A stretch of DNA of 64,000 bases, taken from assembly GCA_947630215.1 (NCBI GenBank), contig CANRGX010000003.1, positions 62,001 through 126,000 on the forward strand. The letters run 5' to 3'. This document shows positions 1 to 7,900 of the stretch, one piece after another (the first letter of the stretch is position 1; every line of letters starts with the position of its first letter). The notes under the pieces were generated by a model. It ran no database searches and was not told where the DNA came from. It worked only from the letters and a program-made list of their open reading frames with translations. Origin of the DNA: an uncultured Eisenbergiella sp. (GTDB taxonomy: Bacteria > Bacillota > Clostridia > Lachnospirales > Lachnospiraceae). The position numbers and the translations under genes were made by a program.

Positions 1-1
1 C

Positions 2-592
2 CGCCGCGTGGTAAATGCCGGCGGCAACGGGCGTCTGGATGCGGTCAGCAACGCCATTAAGAGCTATTTTGGCATCAGCTATGAGCTTTCCGTTTATGAG
101 GAGCATGCCATTTCCCGCGGGTCTTCCTCCAAGGCGGCGGCCTATGTGGGACTTTCCCATCAGGGCAGGATGTACTGGGGCGCGGGGATTGATGAGGACA
201 TCATCAAAAGCTCCATCGCGGCGCTGGTATCCGCAGCCAATCAGCTGGCCCTGGCGGAGAACTGCATGGAAGGCCGGGAGGAACGCATCATCGAGATTAT
301 GAATTATATCCAGGGGCATTACGTGGATGTGACGCTGGAAGGGCTGGCGGAGCAGTTCCATCTGTCCGCCCCTTACCTTTCCAAGTATATCCGCCAAAAG
401 ACCGGCGGGACGTTCCAGGAGGCCGTGAAGCGGGCGCGCATGAAGAAGGCGCGCACGCTGTTGAAGGATTCCGGTCTGAAGGTGGAGACGGTGGCCGCAA
501 ATGTGGGCTATGAGAACGTGGAGCACTTCAACCGGCTGTTTAAAAAGACGTATGGGATGACGCCGCTGCAGTTCCGGAGCCGGAACCGGTGA
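2..592 (+). CDS. LeuA-type regulatory (dimer) domain fused to AraC DNA-binding domain, 5' partial
   Basis: The frame is open from the window edge, so the N-terminus is missing. The first ~80 residues match the C-terminal allosteric domain of 2-isopropylmalate synthase: GNGRLDAVSNAI near the start, then an SxYEEHAISRGSS stretch, a small-residue strand ending GRMYWGAGIDEDII, and a helix ending AANQLA. About 15 linker residues follow, then a complete AraC-type double helix-turn-helix: DVTLEGLAEQFHLSAPYLSK, a second helix set at VETVAANVGYENVEHFNRLF, and the closing MTPLQFR. The stop at 590-592 is followed by a terminator. The family function of the first domain is leucine-feedback sensing and dimerisation; the second binds DNA. 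Whether a full synthase catalytic barrel lies upstream cannot be seen. It could be a leucine-responsive regulator or a bifunctional enzyme. The domain calls are firm; the role is inferred. Confidence 0.8.
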   Translation, partial: RRVVNAGGNGRLDAVSNAIKSYFGISYELSVYEEHAISRGSSSKAAAYVGLSHQGRMYWGAGIDEDIIKSSIAALVSAANQLALAENCMEGREERIIEIMNYIQGHYVDVTLEGLAEQFHLSAPYLSKYIRQKTGGTFQEAVKRARMKKARTLLKDSGLKVETVAANVGYENVEHFNRLFKKTYGMTPLQFRSRNR

Positions 593-621
593 GAAAATAT
601 CGAAAAAAAGATTGGAAAGAA

Positions 622-650
622 AAAAGGCCGGCAGGTTTGCCGGCCTTTTG
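622..650. terminator. bidirectional intrinsic terminator
   Basis: A perfect GGCCGGC/GCCGGCC stem with a 6-nt loop is flanked by A-run and T-run, so it can end both the plus-strand AraC fusion gene and the minus-strand carAB transcript, whose stop codon lies three bases beyond it. Confidence 0.9.
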
Positions 651-652
651 CA

Positions 653-3600
653 TTATTTTTGCAGGGTGCAGATATCCACCAGCGACGCGGTTTCGGTAGT
701 AAATCCGCTCTTTAGAATATCTGCCAGCGCCACCGCCGTGTCCAGGCTGGTGAGACAGGGGATGCCCAGTTCCACGCTCTTGCGGCGGACTTTCACGCTG
801 TCTCTGGCAGGGGTCCTTCCCTTGGCGGAGGTGGAGATGATATAGTTGACCTTTCCGCTCTCCAAAAGAGAGATGGTGTTGTGCTCGGATTCGCTGATTT
901 TGTGTACCATGGTGACCTGCATACCGTGGCTGCGCAGCACCTTTGCCGTTCCCTGTGTGGCGTAAAGCTGAAAGCCCAGATCCGCGAAATGGCGCGCCAC
1001 CTCCGGAATTTCCTCCTTGTCGGTGTCCCGGACGGTGAGAAAGACGCCGCCGCTGCGCTTCATGGTGTAGCCGGCTCCCGCCAGTCCTTTGTAGAGGGCT
1101 TCCGTCATGGTGGGGCCGATGCCCAGCACTTCGCCGGTGGATTTCATTTCCGGGCCCAGCTGGGTGTCCAGGCCGGACAGTTTTTCAAAGGAAAAGACCG
1201 GCACTTTGATGGCGGTATAGGGAGAAGCGGGATAGAGGCCGGTGCCGTAGGGCATATCCTTCAGTTTTTCGCCCAGCATTACGCGGGTGGCAATGTCCAC
1301 CATGGGAATACCGGTGACTTTGCTTAAATAGGGTACGGTGCGGGAGGAGCGGGGATTGACCTCGATGACGTACACCTGTCCCTGGCTGATGACATACTGG
1401 ATATTGATCAGTCCCTTTGTGTGCAGCGACAGGGCCAGCCGGGTGGAGTAATCCACCAGCTTCTGTGTCTTGGCGGGGCTTAAATTCCAGGCCGGATAGA
1501 CGGCAATGGAGTCGCCGGAATGGATACCGGCCCGGTCGATGTGTTCCATAATGCCCGGCAGCAGCACGTCGTCGCCGTCGCAGATGGCGTCCACCTCCAG
1601 CTCCGTTCCCATCATATATTTGTCGATCAGCACCAGGTTCCCTTCCATGTGGGAAAGAATGATCTGCATATATTCTTCCACGTCCGCGTCGGAAAAGGCG
1701 ATGATCATATTCTGGCCGCCCAGTACGTAGCTGGGGCGCAGCAGCACGGGGTATCCCAGCCGGTTGGCCACCTCCAGCGCTTCTTTGGCGGTACGGACGG
1801 TGTCGCCCTTGGGCTGGCGGATATGCAGTTGTTTTAACAGAGCTTCAAACCGTCCCCTGTCCTCGGCGGCGTCGATGCTGTCGGCGGGCGTGCCCAGGAT
1901 CGGGATATGATTGGCGGAGAGCCATTTGGTCAGGCGGATGGCGGTCTGGCCGCCAAAGGCCACCACTGTTCCCACGGGTTTTTCCACGCGGATAATGTCT
2001 CCCACGTCCTCCGGCGTAAGGGGCTCGAAGTAGAGCCTGTCGGCGGTGTTGAAGTCCGTGGAAACCGTTTCGGGGTTATTGTTGACGATGACCACTTCGT
2101 ATCCGGCCTCCTTTAAGGCCCAGACACAGTGGACGGAAGCGTAGTCAAATTCAATGCCCTGGCCGATGCGGATGGGGCCGGAACCAAAGACGATGACGAC
2201 CGGTTTGCCGGACGCGTGTTCTTCGATGAAGGAAGCCGCCTCGTCCTCCTCGTCGACGGTGGAGTAAAAATAGGGCGTTTCCGCGGAAAACTCCGCGCCG
2301 CAGGTATCCACCATCTTGTAGGAGAAGGGCAGATGGGGAAAGTCCGTTTTGCCGGACAGGCGCGCAATGGTTTTGTCGGGAAAGCCGCAGCGTTTGGCCT
2401 CCCGTAAAAGATCCGGCGTCAGATCCGCGGCAAGCTGTTTTTCCAGTTCACACAGGTGCAGGATCTTGGCCAGGAACCATTCGTCTATCATGGTCAGTTC
2501 ATGCAGCTGTTCGATGGAGAAGCCCCGGTAGAGCGCTTCATAGACGGCAAAAATGCGTTCGTCGTCCTGGGCCGTCAGCTTCTGGGTCAGCGCGTCGTTA
2601 TCCAGCGCCCGCATGGCGGCATCCGCCAGGCAGTCGTGGGAGATTTCCGCACCCCGGACGGCTTTCATCAGCGCCGTTTCAAAGTTGCGGCCGATGGCCA
2701 TGACCTCGCCGGTGGCTTTCATCTGGGTGCCCAGTCTGCGGGCCGCGTAGACAAATTTGTCGAAGGGCCATTTGGGGAATTTTACCACCACATAGTCCAG
2801 CGCCGGTTCAAAACAGGCCTTTGTCTTACCGGTAATTTCATTTTTGATTTCATCCATCCGGTAGCCGATGGCAATTTTGGCGGCCACCCGCGCAATGGGA
2901 TAGCCCGTGGCCTTGCTGGCCAGGGCGGAGGAACGCGATACCCGGGGGTTGACCTCGATGACCGCGTATTCGAAGCTCTCCGGATGCAGGGCGAACTGGA
3001 CGTTGCAGCCGCCCTCGATGCCCATGGCTTCTATAATATGTAAGGCCGCGGTGCGCAGCATCTGATATTCCTTGTCCGCCAGTGTGACCGCAGGCGCAAT
3101 GACGATGGAATCGCCGGTGTGGATACCTACGGGATCCAGGTTTTCCATGGAACAGATGGTGATGACGTTGCCGCCGCCGTCGCGCATGACTTCAAATTCG
3201 ATTTCCTTCCAGCCGGCAATACATTTTTCCACCAGAATCTGGGTGATAGGGGAGAGCCGCAGGCCGGCGGAAGCGATTTCGCGCAGATGTTCTTCGTCTT
3301 TGGCGATGCCGCCGCCCGTGCCGCCCAGCGTGTAGGCGGGGCGCACGATCACCGGATAACCGGCCCGGTGGGCAAAGGCCAGGGCGCCCTCCAGCGTGTT
3401 TACCACCTGGGAGGGAATGATGGGTTCTCCGATGGCTTCCATGGTGTCCTTAAAGACCTGGCGATCCTCCGCCTTGGCGATGGTATCGGGATTTGCGCCC
3501 AGCAGCGTGACGCCCTCCTTTTCCAGAAAGCCCTCTTTGGCCAGCTGCATGGAGAGGGTCAGTCCGGTCTGGCCACCCAGCGTGGAGAGAATGCTGTCCG

Positions 3601-3847
3601 GCTTTTCCTTTTGAATGATTTTTTTTAAGAAATCGATGGTCAGCGGTTCCACGTAGACGTGATCTGCCATGGCGGCGTCCGTCATGATGGTGGCGGGGTT
3701 GGAATTGACCAGCACCACCTCCAGTCCTTCTTCCTTCAGGGCGCGGCAGGCCTGGGTACCCGCGTAGTCAAACTCCGCGGCCTGCCCGATGACGATAGGG
3801 CCGGAGCCGATGACCATGACTTTTTTCAGATGGGGATTTAGCGGCAT
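653..3847 (-). CDS. carB: carbamoyl-phosphate synthase large subunit (copy 1)
   Basis: Makes carbamoyl phosphate from bicarbonate, ATP and glutamine-derived ammonia for pyrimidines and arginine. The 1064-residue length is normal. Two ATP-grasp halves are visible: KKVMVIGSGPIVIGQAAEFDYAGTQA at the start and its internal duplicate VVIVFGSGPIRIGQGIEFDYAS around residue 555. Each half has the NPRxSRSSALASK or NPRSSRTVPYLSK signature. The last ~140 residues form the MGS-like allosteric domain. It overlaps the end of carA by 10 bp, so the two are co-transcribed and probably translationally coupled. A second carB lies at 17485-20727; this copy, beside carA, is the obvious partner of the small subunit. 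Confidence 0.97.
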   Translation of the reverse strand: MPLNPHLKKVMVIGSGPIVIGQAAEFDYAGTQACRALKEEGLEVVLVNSNPATIMTDAAMADHVYVEPLTIDFLKKIIQKEKPDSILSTLGGQTGLTLSMQLAKEGFLEKEGVTLLGANPDTIAKAEDRQVFKDTMEAIGEPIIPSQVVNTLEGALAFAHRAGYPVIVRPAYTLGGTGGGIAKDEEHLREIASAGLRLSPITQILVEKCIAGWKEIEFEVMRDGGGNVITICSMENLDPVGIHTGDSIVIAPAVTLADKEYQMLRTAALHIIEAMGIEGGCNVQFALHPESFEYAVIEVNPRVSRSSALASKATGYPIARVAAKIAIGYRMDEIKNEITGKTKACFEPALDYVVVKFPKWPFDKFVYAARRLGTQMKATGEVMAIGRNFETALMKAVRGAEISHDCLADAAMRALDNDALTQKLTAQDDERIFAVYEALYRGFSIEQLHELTMIDEWFLAKILHLCELEKQLAADLTPDLLREAKRCGFPDKTIARLSGKTDFPHLPFSYKMVDTCGAEFSAETPYFYSTVDEEDEAASFIEEHASGKPVVIVFGSGPIRIGQGIEFDYASVHCVWALKEAGYEVVIVNNNPETVSTDFNTADRLYFEPLTPEDVGDIIRVEKPVGTVVAFGGQTAIRLTKWLSANHIPILGTPADSIDAAEDRGRFEALLKQLHIRQPKGDTVRTAKEALEVANRLGYPVLLRPSYVLGGQNMIIAFSDADVEEYMQIILSHMEGNLVLIDKYMMGTELEVDAICDGDDVLLPGIMEHIDRAGIHSGDSIAVYPAWNLSPAKTQKLVDYSTRLALSLHTKGLINIQYVISQGQVYVIEVNPRSSRTVPYLSKVTGIPMVDIATRVMLGEKLKDMPYGTGLYPASPYTAIKVPVFSFEKLSGLDTQLGPEMKSTGEVLGIGPTMTEALYKGLAGAGYTMKRSGGVFLTVRDTDKEEIPEVARHFADLGFQLYATQGTAKVLRSHGMQVTMVHKISESEHNTISLLESGKVNYIISTSAKGRTPARDSVKVRRKSVELGIPCLTSLDTAVALADILKSGFTTETASLVDICTLQK

Positions 3848-4932
3848 TCTTTTGCCCTCCTTTCCATCAGAGCAAGAAACTGGCGGAACAAAAAGCCGGT
3901 GTCCTGCGGGCCGCCGCAGGCTTCCGGATGGAACTGGACGGAAAAGCCCGGAAACGAGGTGTAGCGGATCCCTTCGCAGGTATCGTCGTTTAAGTTCAGA
4001 AAACTCAGGACAGCGTTTTGGGGAAGGGTGTCGTTTTTCACCGCGTAGCCGTGGTTCTGGCTAGTGATGTAGGTACGGCCCGTTTCCAGGTCCTTTACGG
4101 GCTGGTTTGCGCCCCTGTGCCCGTATTTGAGCTTTTGGGTGTCCGCTCCGTTGGCCAGGGCCAGAAGCTGGTGGCCCAGGCAGATGCCGAAAATGGGAAT
4201 GCCGGTCCGGCACAGCTGCTTTAGTTCTTTTACGATTTGTAGATTGTCTTTGGGATTGCCGGGGCCGTTGGAGAGCATGATGCCGTCCGGGGCCAGGGCC
4301 AGAATCTGTTCCCAGGTGGTGTCGGCGGGAACGACGGTCAGCCGGCAGCCCAGGGCGTGCAGCTTGCGGGCAATGTTTTTCTTGGCGCCAAAGTCCCAGA
4401 GCACCACATGAAAGCGGGGCAGACCGGCGGGGATTTCATAGGCTTCCTGGCAGGTCACCCGGCTCACCGCGTCGGGAGTGCGAAAGTCCGCCAGGCGTCC
4501 GGCATCGGCCTCCGAGGGCTTTTGGGCGGTGAGACGGCCGTTCATGACGCCCCGCTCCCGGATCCGTTTTGTCAGGAAGCGGGTGTCTATGTCGTAGATG
4601 CCGGGTACGTTTTGTTGTTTTAAAAAAGCGTCCAGATCCAACTGACTTCGGAAATTGGAAGGCTGTGAGCACCATTCTCTTGTGATGTATGCGCTCATGT
4701 GAATGCCTTCGCTTTCAAAATCCGTCGGATTGACGCCGTAGTTCCCGATCAGGGGAAAGGTCTGTACCACCATCTGCCCGTAATAGCTGGGATCTGTGAG
4801 GGTTTCCACATATCCGGTCATCGCCGTGGTGAAAACGACTTCCGCGGTGACGTCCCCCGACAGGGGAGCCCCGAAGTGTTTTCCGGCGAGACAGGTTCCG
4901 TCTTCCAGCTGCAAATACACAGTCTGATCCAT
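3838..4932 (-). CDS. carA: carbamoyl-phosphate synthase small (glutaminase) subunit
   Basis: Hydrolyses glutamine and channels ammonia to CarB. 364 residues. N-terminal CPSase_sm_chain domain (MDQTVYLQLEDGTCLAGKHFG, then VFTTAMTGYVETLTDPSYYGQ), then a class I amidotransferase domain with the catalytic Cys in GICLGHQLLALA and the His/Glu pair in FSVQFHPEA. The ATG at 4932 is chosen because a GAGGTGG ribosome site sits just upstream and MDQ matches the family start. An in-frame upstream extension to 5037 exists but falls in the structured leader. Transcribed from a near-consensus promoter at 5061-5089 through a long hairpin leader, with carB following. Confidence 0.96.
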   Translation of the reverse strand: MDQTVYLQLEDGTCLAGKHFGAPLSGDVTAEVVFTTAMTGYVETLTDPSYYGQMVVQTFPLIGNYGVNPTDFESEGIHMSAYITREWCSQPSNFRSQLDLDAFLKQQNVPGIYDIDTRFLTKRIRERGVMNGRLTAQKPSEADAGRLADFRTPDAVSRVTCQEAYEIPAGLPRFHVVLWDFGAKKNIARKLHALGCRLTVVPADTTWEQILALAPDGIMLSNGPGNPKDNLQIVKELKQLCRTGIPIFGICLGHQLLALANGADTQKLKYGHRGANQPVKDLETGRTYITSQNHGYAVKNDTLPQNAVLSFLNLNDDTCEGIRYTSFPGFSVQFHPEACGGPQDTGFLFRQFLALMERRAKECR

Positions 4933-4982
4933 AATCCACCTCGTCCTTTTGATGCCTTGTTCCGGTTTGGCATTCCGCCATA

Positions 4983-5047
4983 AAAGACGCCCATGAATGA
5001 CACGCCCTGCCCACGGGTGAAAGCACGTTTCATTCATGGACGTCTTT
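4983..5047 (-). promoter_or_regulatory. long hairpin at the 5' end of the carAB leader
   Basis: The arms AAAGACGCCCATGAATGA (4983-5000) and TCATTCATGGACGTCTTT (5030-5047) pair over 18 bp with a single G-U wobble in the RNA, around a 29-nt loop. The hairpin would begin within about ten bases of the predicted transcription start, some 50 nt before the carA ribosome site. It does not match the PyrR-binding consensus or any riboswitch I recognise. It could stabilise the mRNA or bind a regulator. Confidence 0.5.
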
Positions 5048-5060
5048 GTCCATCTGTGGT

Positions 5061-5089
5061 ATTATAGCACCCGGATCGGCTTCGGTCAA
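5061..5089 (-). promoter_or_regulatory. carAB promoter
   Basis: On the minus strand TTGACC and TATAAT are separated by exactly 17 bp. The -35 box overlaps the stop codon of pcp, so carAB has its own start site and does not rely on pcp read-through. Confidence 0.85.
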
Positions 5090-5748
5090 GGATGAAAACT
5101 CATTTTTTCAGACGGATTTTTTTGCGCCGTCCGGTTTCCCTCTCCTTCCTCCGAAAGGACCGTCAGGGCGAGTTTGAGGGCGGCAAGCGCCGTCTCCTGC
5201 GACATGGACGGTTCTTCCGGTTTGTCCACAGTCTGTGCGGGCAGATAGGGAATATGGATAAACCCGCTTTTTTTGTGCGGATAGTGGGACGCGATCAGAT
5301 GGCAGACCCCGTAGAGCACATGGTTGCATACGAAGGTACCGGCGGAGTAGGAGAGAACCGCAGGAATACCTGCCCGGCGGAGCCTTTCCACGATCCGGCG
5401 GACGGGAACGGTCGCAAAATAGGCGGCCGGGCCGTCTTCTGCCACCGGCTGATCCACGGGCTGGAAGCCGTCGTTGTCCGGAATGCGGGCGTCCGAAAGG
5501 TTGATGCCGATTCGCTCCACGGAAACGGCGGCCCTGCCCCCGGCCTGTCCCACCGACAAAATGACGTCCGGATCGGTTTCCCGTATGGCCCTTTCGATCA
5601 CGGGCAGGGAGCGTTGGAAGGAAGTGGGGACCTCCAGTTTGATCAGTTCGGCCTGCCCGATCCGATCCGGGAGCAGGCGGACGATTTCCAAAGAGGGATT
5701 GACGGTCTCGCCGCCGAAGGGATCGAATCCCGTGACCAGTATTTTCAT
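5086..5748 (-). CDS. pcp: pyroglutamyl-peptidase I
   Basis: Cytosolic cysteine peptidase (family C15) that removes N-terminal pyroglutamate from peptides. 220 residues. The start MKILVTGFDPFGGETVNPS is the family signature. Catalytic Glu lies in the DVILSVGQAGGR/ERIGINL region, Cys in SYSAGTFVCNHVLYG, and His in the segment KSGFIHIPYLP. The tail after residue ~205 is extra and polar. Monocistronic by appearance: own promoter upstream and the carAB promoter embedded in its 3' end. Confidence 0.95.
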   Translation of the reverse strand: MKILVTGFDPFGGETVNPSLEIVRLLPDRIGQAELIKLEVPTSFQRSLPVIERAIRETDPDVILSVGQAGGRAAVSVERIGINLSDARIPDNDGFQPVDQPVAEDGPAAYFATVPVRRIVERLRRAGIPAVLSYSAGTFVCNHVLYGVCHLIASHYPHKKSGFIHIPYLPAQTVDKPEEPSMSQETALAALKLALTVLSEEGEGNRTAQKNPSEKMSFHP

Positions 5749-5790
5749 ATTGAAATCAGCTCCTTTTGTCGTCGGATGATTGTCAGAATC

Positions 5791-5819
5791 ATTATATCAC
5801 GGCTTTGGAAAGCCGTCAC
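5791..5819 (-). promoter_or_regulatory. pcp promoter with palindromic operator
   Basis: A TATAAT box (5791-5796, minus strand) is preceded at 17 bp by a weak GTGACG. The spacer is almost filled by the perfect palindrome ACGGCTTTGGAAAGCCGT (5799-5816), the position expected for a repressor site. No cognate regulator is identifiable. Confidence 0.45.
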
Positions 5820-5858
5820 GTCTTTTGCTTTTGTGGTGGTGTCCGAAGAAATTCTTTC

Positions 5859-5887
5859 TTGACATGGACACGCTGTTATGGTATTTT
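5859..5887 (+). promoter_or_regulatory. promoter of the asnB T-box transcript
   Basis: TTGACA, 17-bp spacer, TATTTT. Transcription would start near 5894, immediately before the T-box leader. Confidence 0.8.
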
Positions 5888-5893
5888 GTTAAA

Positions 5894-6195
5894 GAGTTAA
5901 AGGCAATGACGGAGAAAAGTAGCGTATCCTGCCGGTACAGAGAGCGGGCGGCGGTGGAAGTCCCGCGCGGCGGATGCAGGAAAGAACACTCCCGAGCCGC
6001 GAACAGAAAAAAGGCAGCCGGAAGGTATCCGGAGGACTTGAGTAAGGGAGCCGGAGTCCCACGTTAACGGGATAGCGTTTCACGCAGAACGCGAAAAAGG
6101 GGTCGCACAAGGACGTGCGGCAAGTTAGGTGGCACCGCGGATAAAGCAGCTATTCGTCCTATTTCCATAGGGACAAACAGCTGCTGTTTTTGTGT
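5894..6195 (+). ncRNA. T-box riboswitch, Asn specifier
   Basis: About 300 nt of leader between promoter and asnB. The diagnostic T-box AGGTGGCACCGCGG is at 6127-6140. The specifier region reads AAAG-AAC-A at 5981-5988, giving codon AAC (Asn) followed by the usual purine. Downstream, AGCAGCT (about 6146-6152) pairs with AGCTGCT (about 6179-6185) around an inner GTCC/GGAC stem and ends in a T-run at 6186-6191, forming the terminator that competes with the antiterminator. Uncharged tRNA-Asn is therefore expected to switch on asnB. The AGAGAG motif of stem I is present near 5940. The codon fits the downstream gene. Confidence 0.9.
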
Positions 6196-6217
6196 GAAAA
6201 AAAGGAGGTTTTGCATC

Positions 6218-7801
6218 ATGTGTTCAATCATGTGCTACGCGGGAAAAGATGTCACCCGGGAGGAACTGGAAGCGTACTTAAAGAAAACCCAAAAGAGGGG
6301 GCCGGACGCCCTGCAGGTGGTGGAAACGGATTTCGGGTATCTGGGCTTTGCCAGACTCGCGATCATGGGGCTGACGCCGGACGGCATGCAGCCCTTTGAA
6401 CGGGACGGAAACTGGGTGGTCTGCAACGGAGAAATCTATGGTTTCCGGACAATAAAAAAGGAACTGGAGACGCGCGGTTATTCGTTTAAGAGCGGATCCG
6501 ACTGCGAGGTGCTGCTGCCGCTGTATGAGGAATACGGAACGGAGATGTTTGCCCACCTGGACGCGGAATACGCCTGTGTGCTCTATGACGCCAAAACGGG
6601 CAGGCTGCTTGCGGCCCGGGATCCCATCGGTATCCGGCCGCTGTTTTACGGATATTCCCAGGGGAACCACATCGCCTTTGCCAGCGAGGCCAAAAGCCTG
6701 ATCGGATGGGTGGACGAGGTGCGTCCTTTTCCGCCCGGCTGCTATTATTGCGACGGGGAATTTGTGCAATACGAGGATATCGCCGCTGTGCGCGGGTATG
6801 TGCACAGCGATTTGGATACGATTACAAAAAACATCCACGATAAGCTGGTGGAGGGCGTGAGAAAGCGTCTGGATGCGGACGCGCCGCTGGGCTTTCTGCT
6901 TTCCGGCGGCCTGGATTCCAGCCTGGTGTGCGCCATTGCGGCCAATCTGCTCAAGAGGCCCATCCGCACCTTTGCCATCGGAATGGATATCGACGCCATC
7001 GATCTAAAATACGCCAAGGAGGTGGCGGATTTTATCGGGGCAAACCACACGGAAGTCATCATGACCCGGGATCAGGTGCTGGAATATCTGGAAACTGTCA
7101 TCGAAGCGCTGGCCACCTATGATATCACCACGATCCGGGCCAGCATGGGCATGTATCTGGTGTGCAAAGCCATCCATGAGAACACGGATCTGAAGGTGCT
7201 GTTGACCGGAGAAATTTCCGACGAACTGTTCGGGTATAAATATACGGATTTTGCGCCCGGGGCGGAGGCGTTTCAGGAGGAAGCGGCCAAGCGGCTGCGG
7301 GAGCTGTACTGCTACGACGTGCTGCGGGCGGATCGGTGCCTGGCCGCCAACAGTTTGGAGGCCCGCGTGCCCTTCGGCGATCTGGATTTCGTGCGCTATG
7401 TCATGTCCATCGATCCGGCAAAGAAACTCAATACTTACGGAAAGGGGAAATATCTGCTGCGGAAGGCCTTTGAAAAGGACGGCATTCTGCCGGAGAACAT
7501 CCTCTGGAGGGAAAAGGCGGCCTTCTCCGACGCCGTTGGGCACAGCATGGTGGACGATCTGAAGGAATACGCCAACAGCTATTATACGGATGAAGAATTT
7601 GAGACGCTGCGCAAAAAGTACGATTTCGCACAGCCCTTTACCAAGGAGAGTCTGCTCTACCGGGAGATCTTTGAAAAGTATTATCCCGGTCAGGCAAAAA
7701 TGGTGCCCGATTTCTGGATGCCCAACAAAGAGTGGGAAGGCTGCAACGTGGATGATCCCAGCGCCCGCGTGCTGGCAAACTACGGGGACAGCGGGAAATA
7801 A
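6218..7801 (+). CDS. asnB: asparagine synthase (glutamine-hydrolysing)
   Basis: Converts aspartate, ATP and glutamine to asparagine. 527 residues. The start at 6218 is set by the catalytic Cys, which must follow Met (MCSIMCYAGK), and by the AAAGGAGGTT site 8 bases upstream. N-terminal class II amidotransferase domain with the RLAIMGLTPDGMQPF and NGEIYGF motifs; C-terminal synthetase domain with the PP-loop LLSGGLDSSLVCAIAAN and the LTGEISDELFGYKY motif. Expression is controlled by the Asn T-box directly upstream. No obvious terminator follows; a new promoter for the epimerase lies 40 bp downstream. Confidence 0.96.
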   Translation: MCSIMCYAGKDVTREELEAYLKKTQKRGPDALQVVETDFGYLGFARLAIMGLTPDGMQPFERDGNWVVCNGEIYGFRTIKKELETRGYSFKSGSDCEVLLPLYEEYGTEMFAHLDAEYACVLYDAKTGRLLAARDPIGIRPLFYGYSQGNHIAFASEAKSLIGWVDEVRPFPPGCYYCDGEFVQYEDIAAVRGYVHSDLDTITKNIHDKLVEGVRKRLDADAPLGFLLSGGLDSSLVCAIAANLLKRPIRTFAIGMDIDAIDLKYAKEVADFIGANHTEVIMTRDQVLEYLETVIEALATYDITTIRASMGMYLVCKAIHENTDLKVLLTGEISDELFGYKYTDFAPGAEAFQEEAAKRLRELYCYDVLRADRCLAANSLEARVPFGDLDFVRYVMSIDPAKKLNTYGKGKYLLRKAFEKDGILPENILWREKAAFSDAVGHSMVDDLKEYANSYYTDEEFETLRKKYDFAQPFTKESLLYREIFEKYYPGQAKMVPDFWMPNKEWEGCNVDDPSARVLANYGDSGK

Positions 7802-7839
7802 AAAATCCGATTTCTTTTGCAATACAGGCGATAACAGCC

Positions 7840-7868
7840 TTGCAAAATCAGAATCGCTCATGTATGAT
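7840..7868 (+). promoter_or_regulatory. promoter of the epimerase-mannanase pair
   Basis: TTGCAA, 17-bp spacer, TATGAT, 30 bp before the AGAGGAGGGAGG ribosome site of the epimerase. Confidence 0.7.
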
Positions 7869-7900
7869 AAAACCATCAAAAGAGGAGGGAGGCCTTTTCG

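Noticed and set aside
4933..5037. 35-residue N-terminal extension of CarA
   Set aside because: It falls in the hairpin leader, lacks a ribosome site and is not part of the family; the Met at 4932 has a GAGGTGG site.
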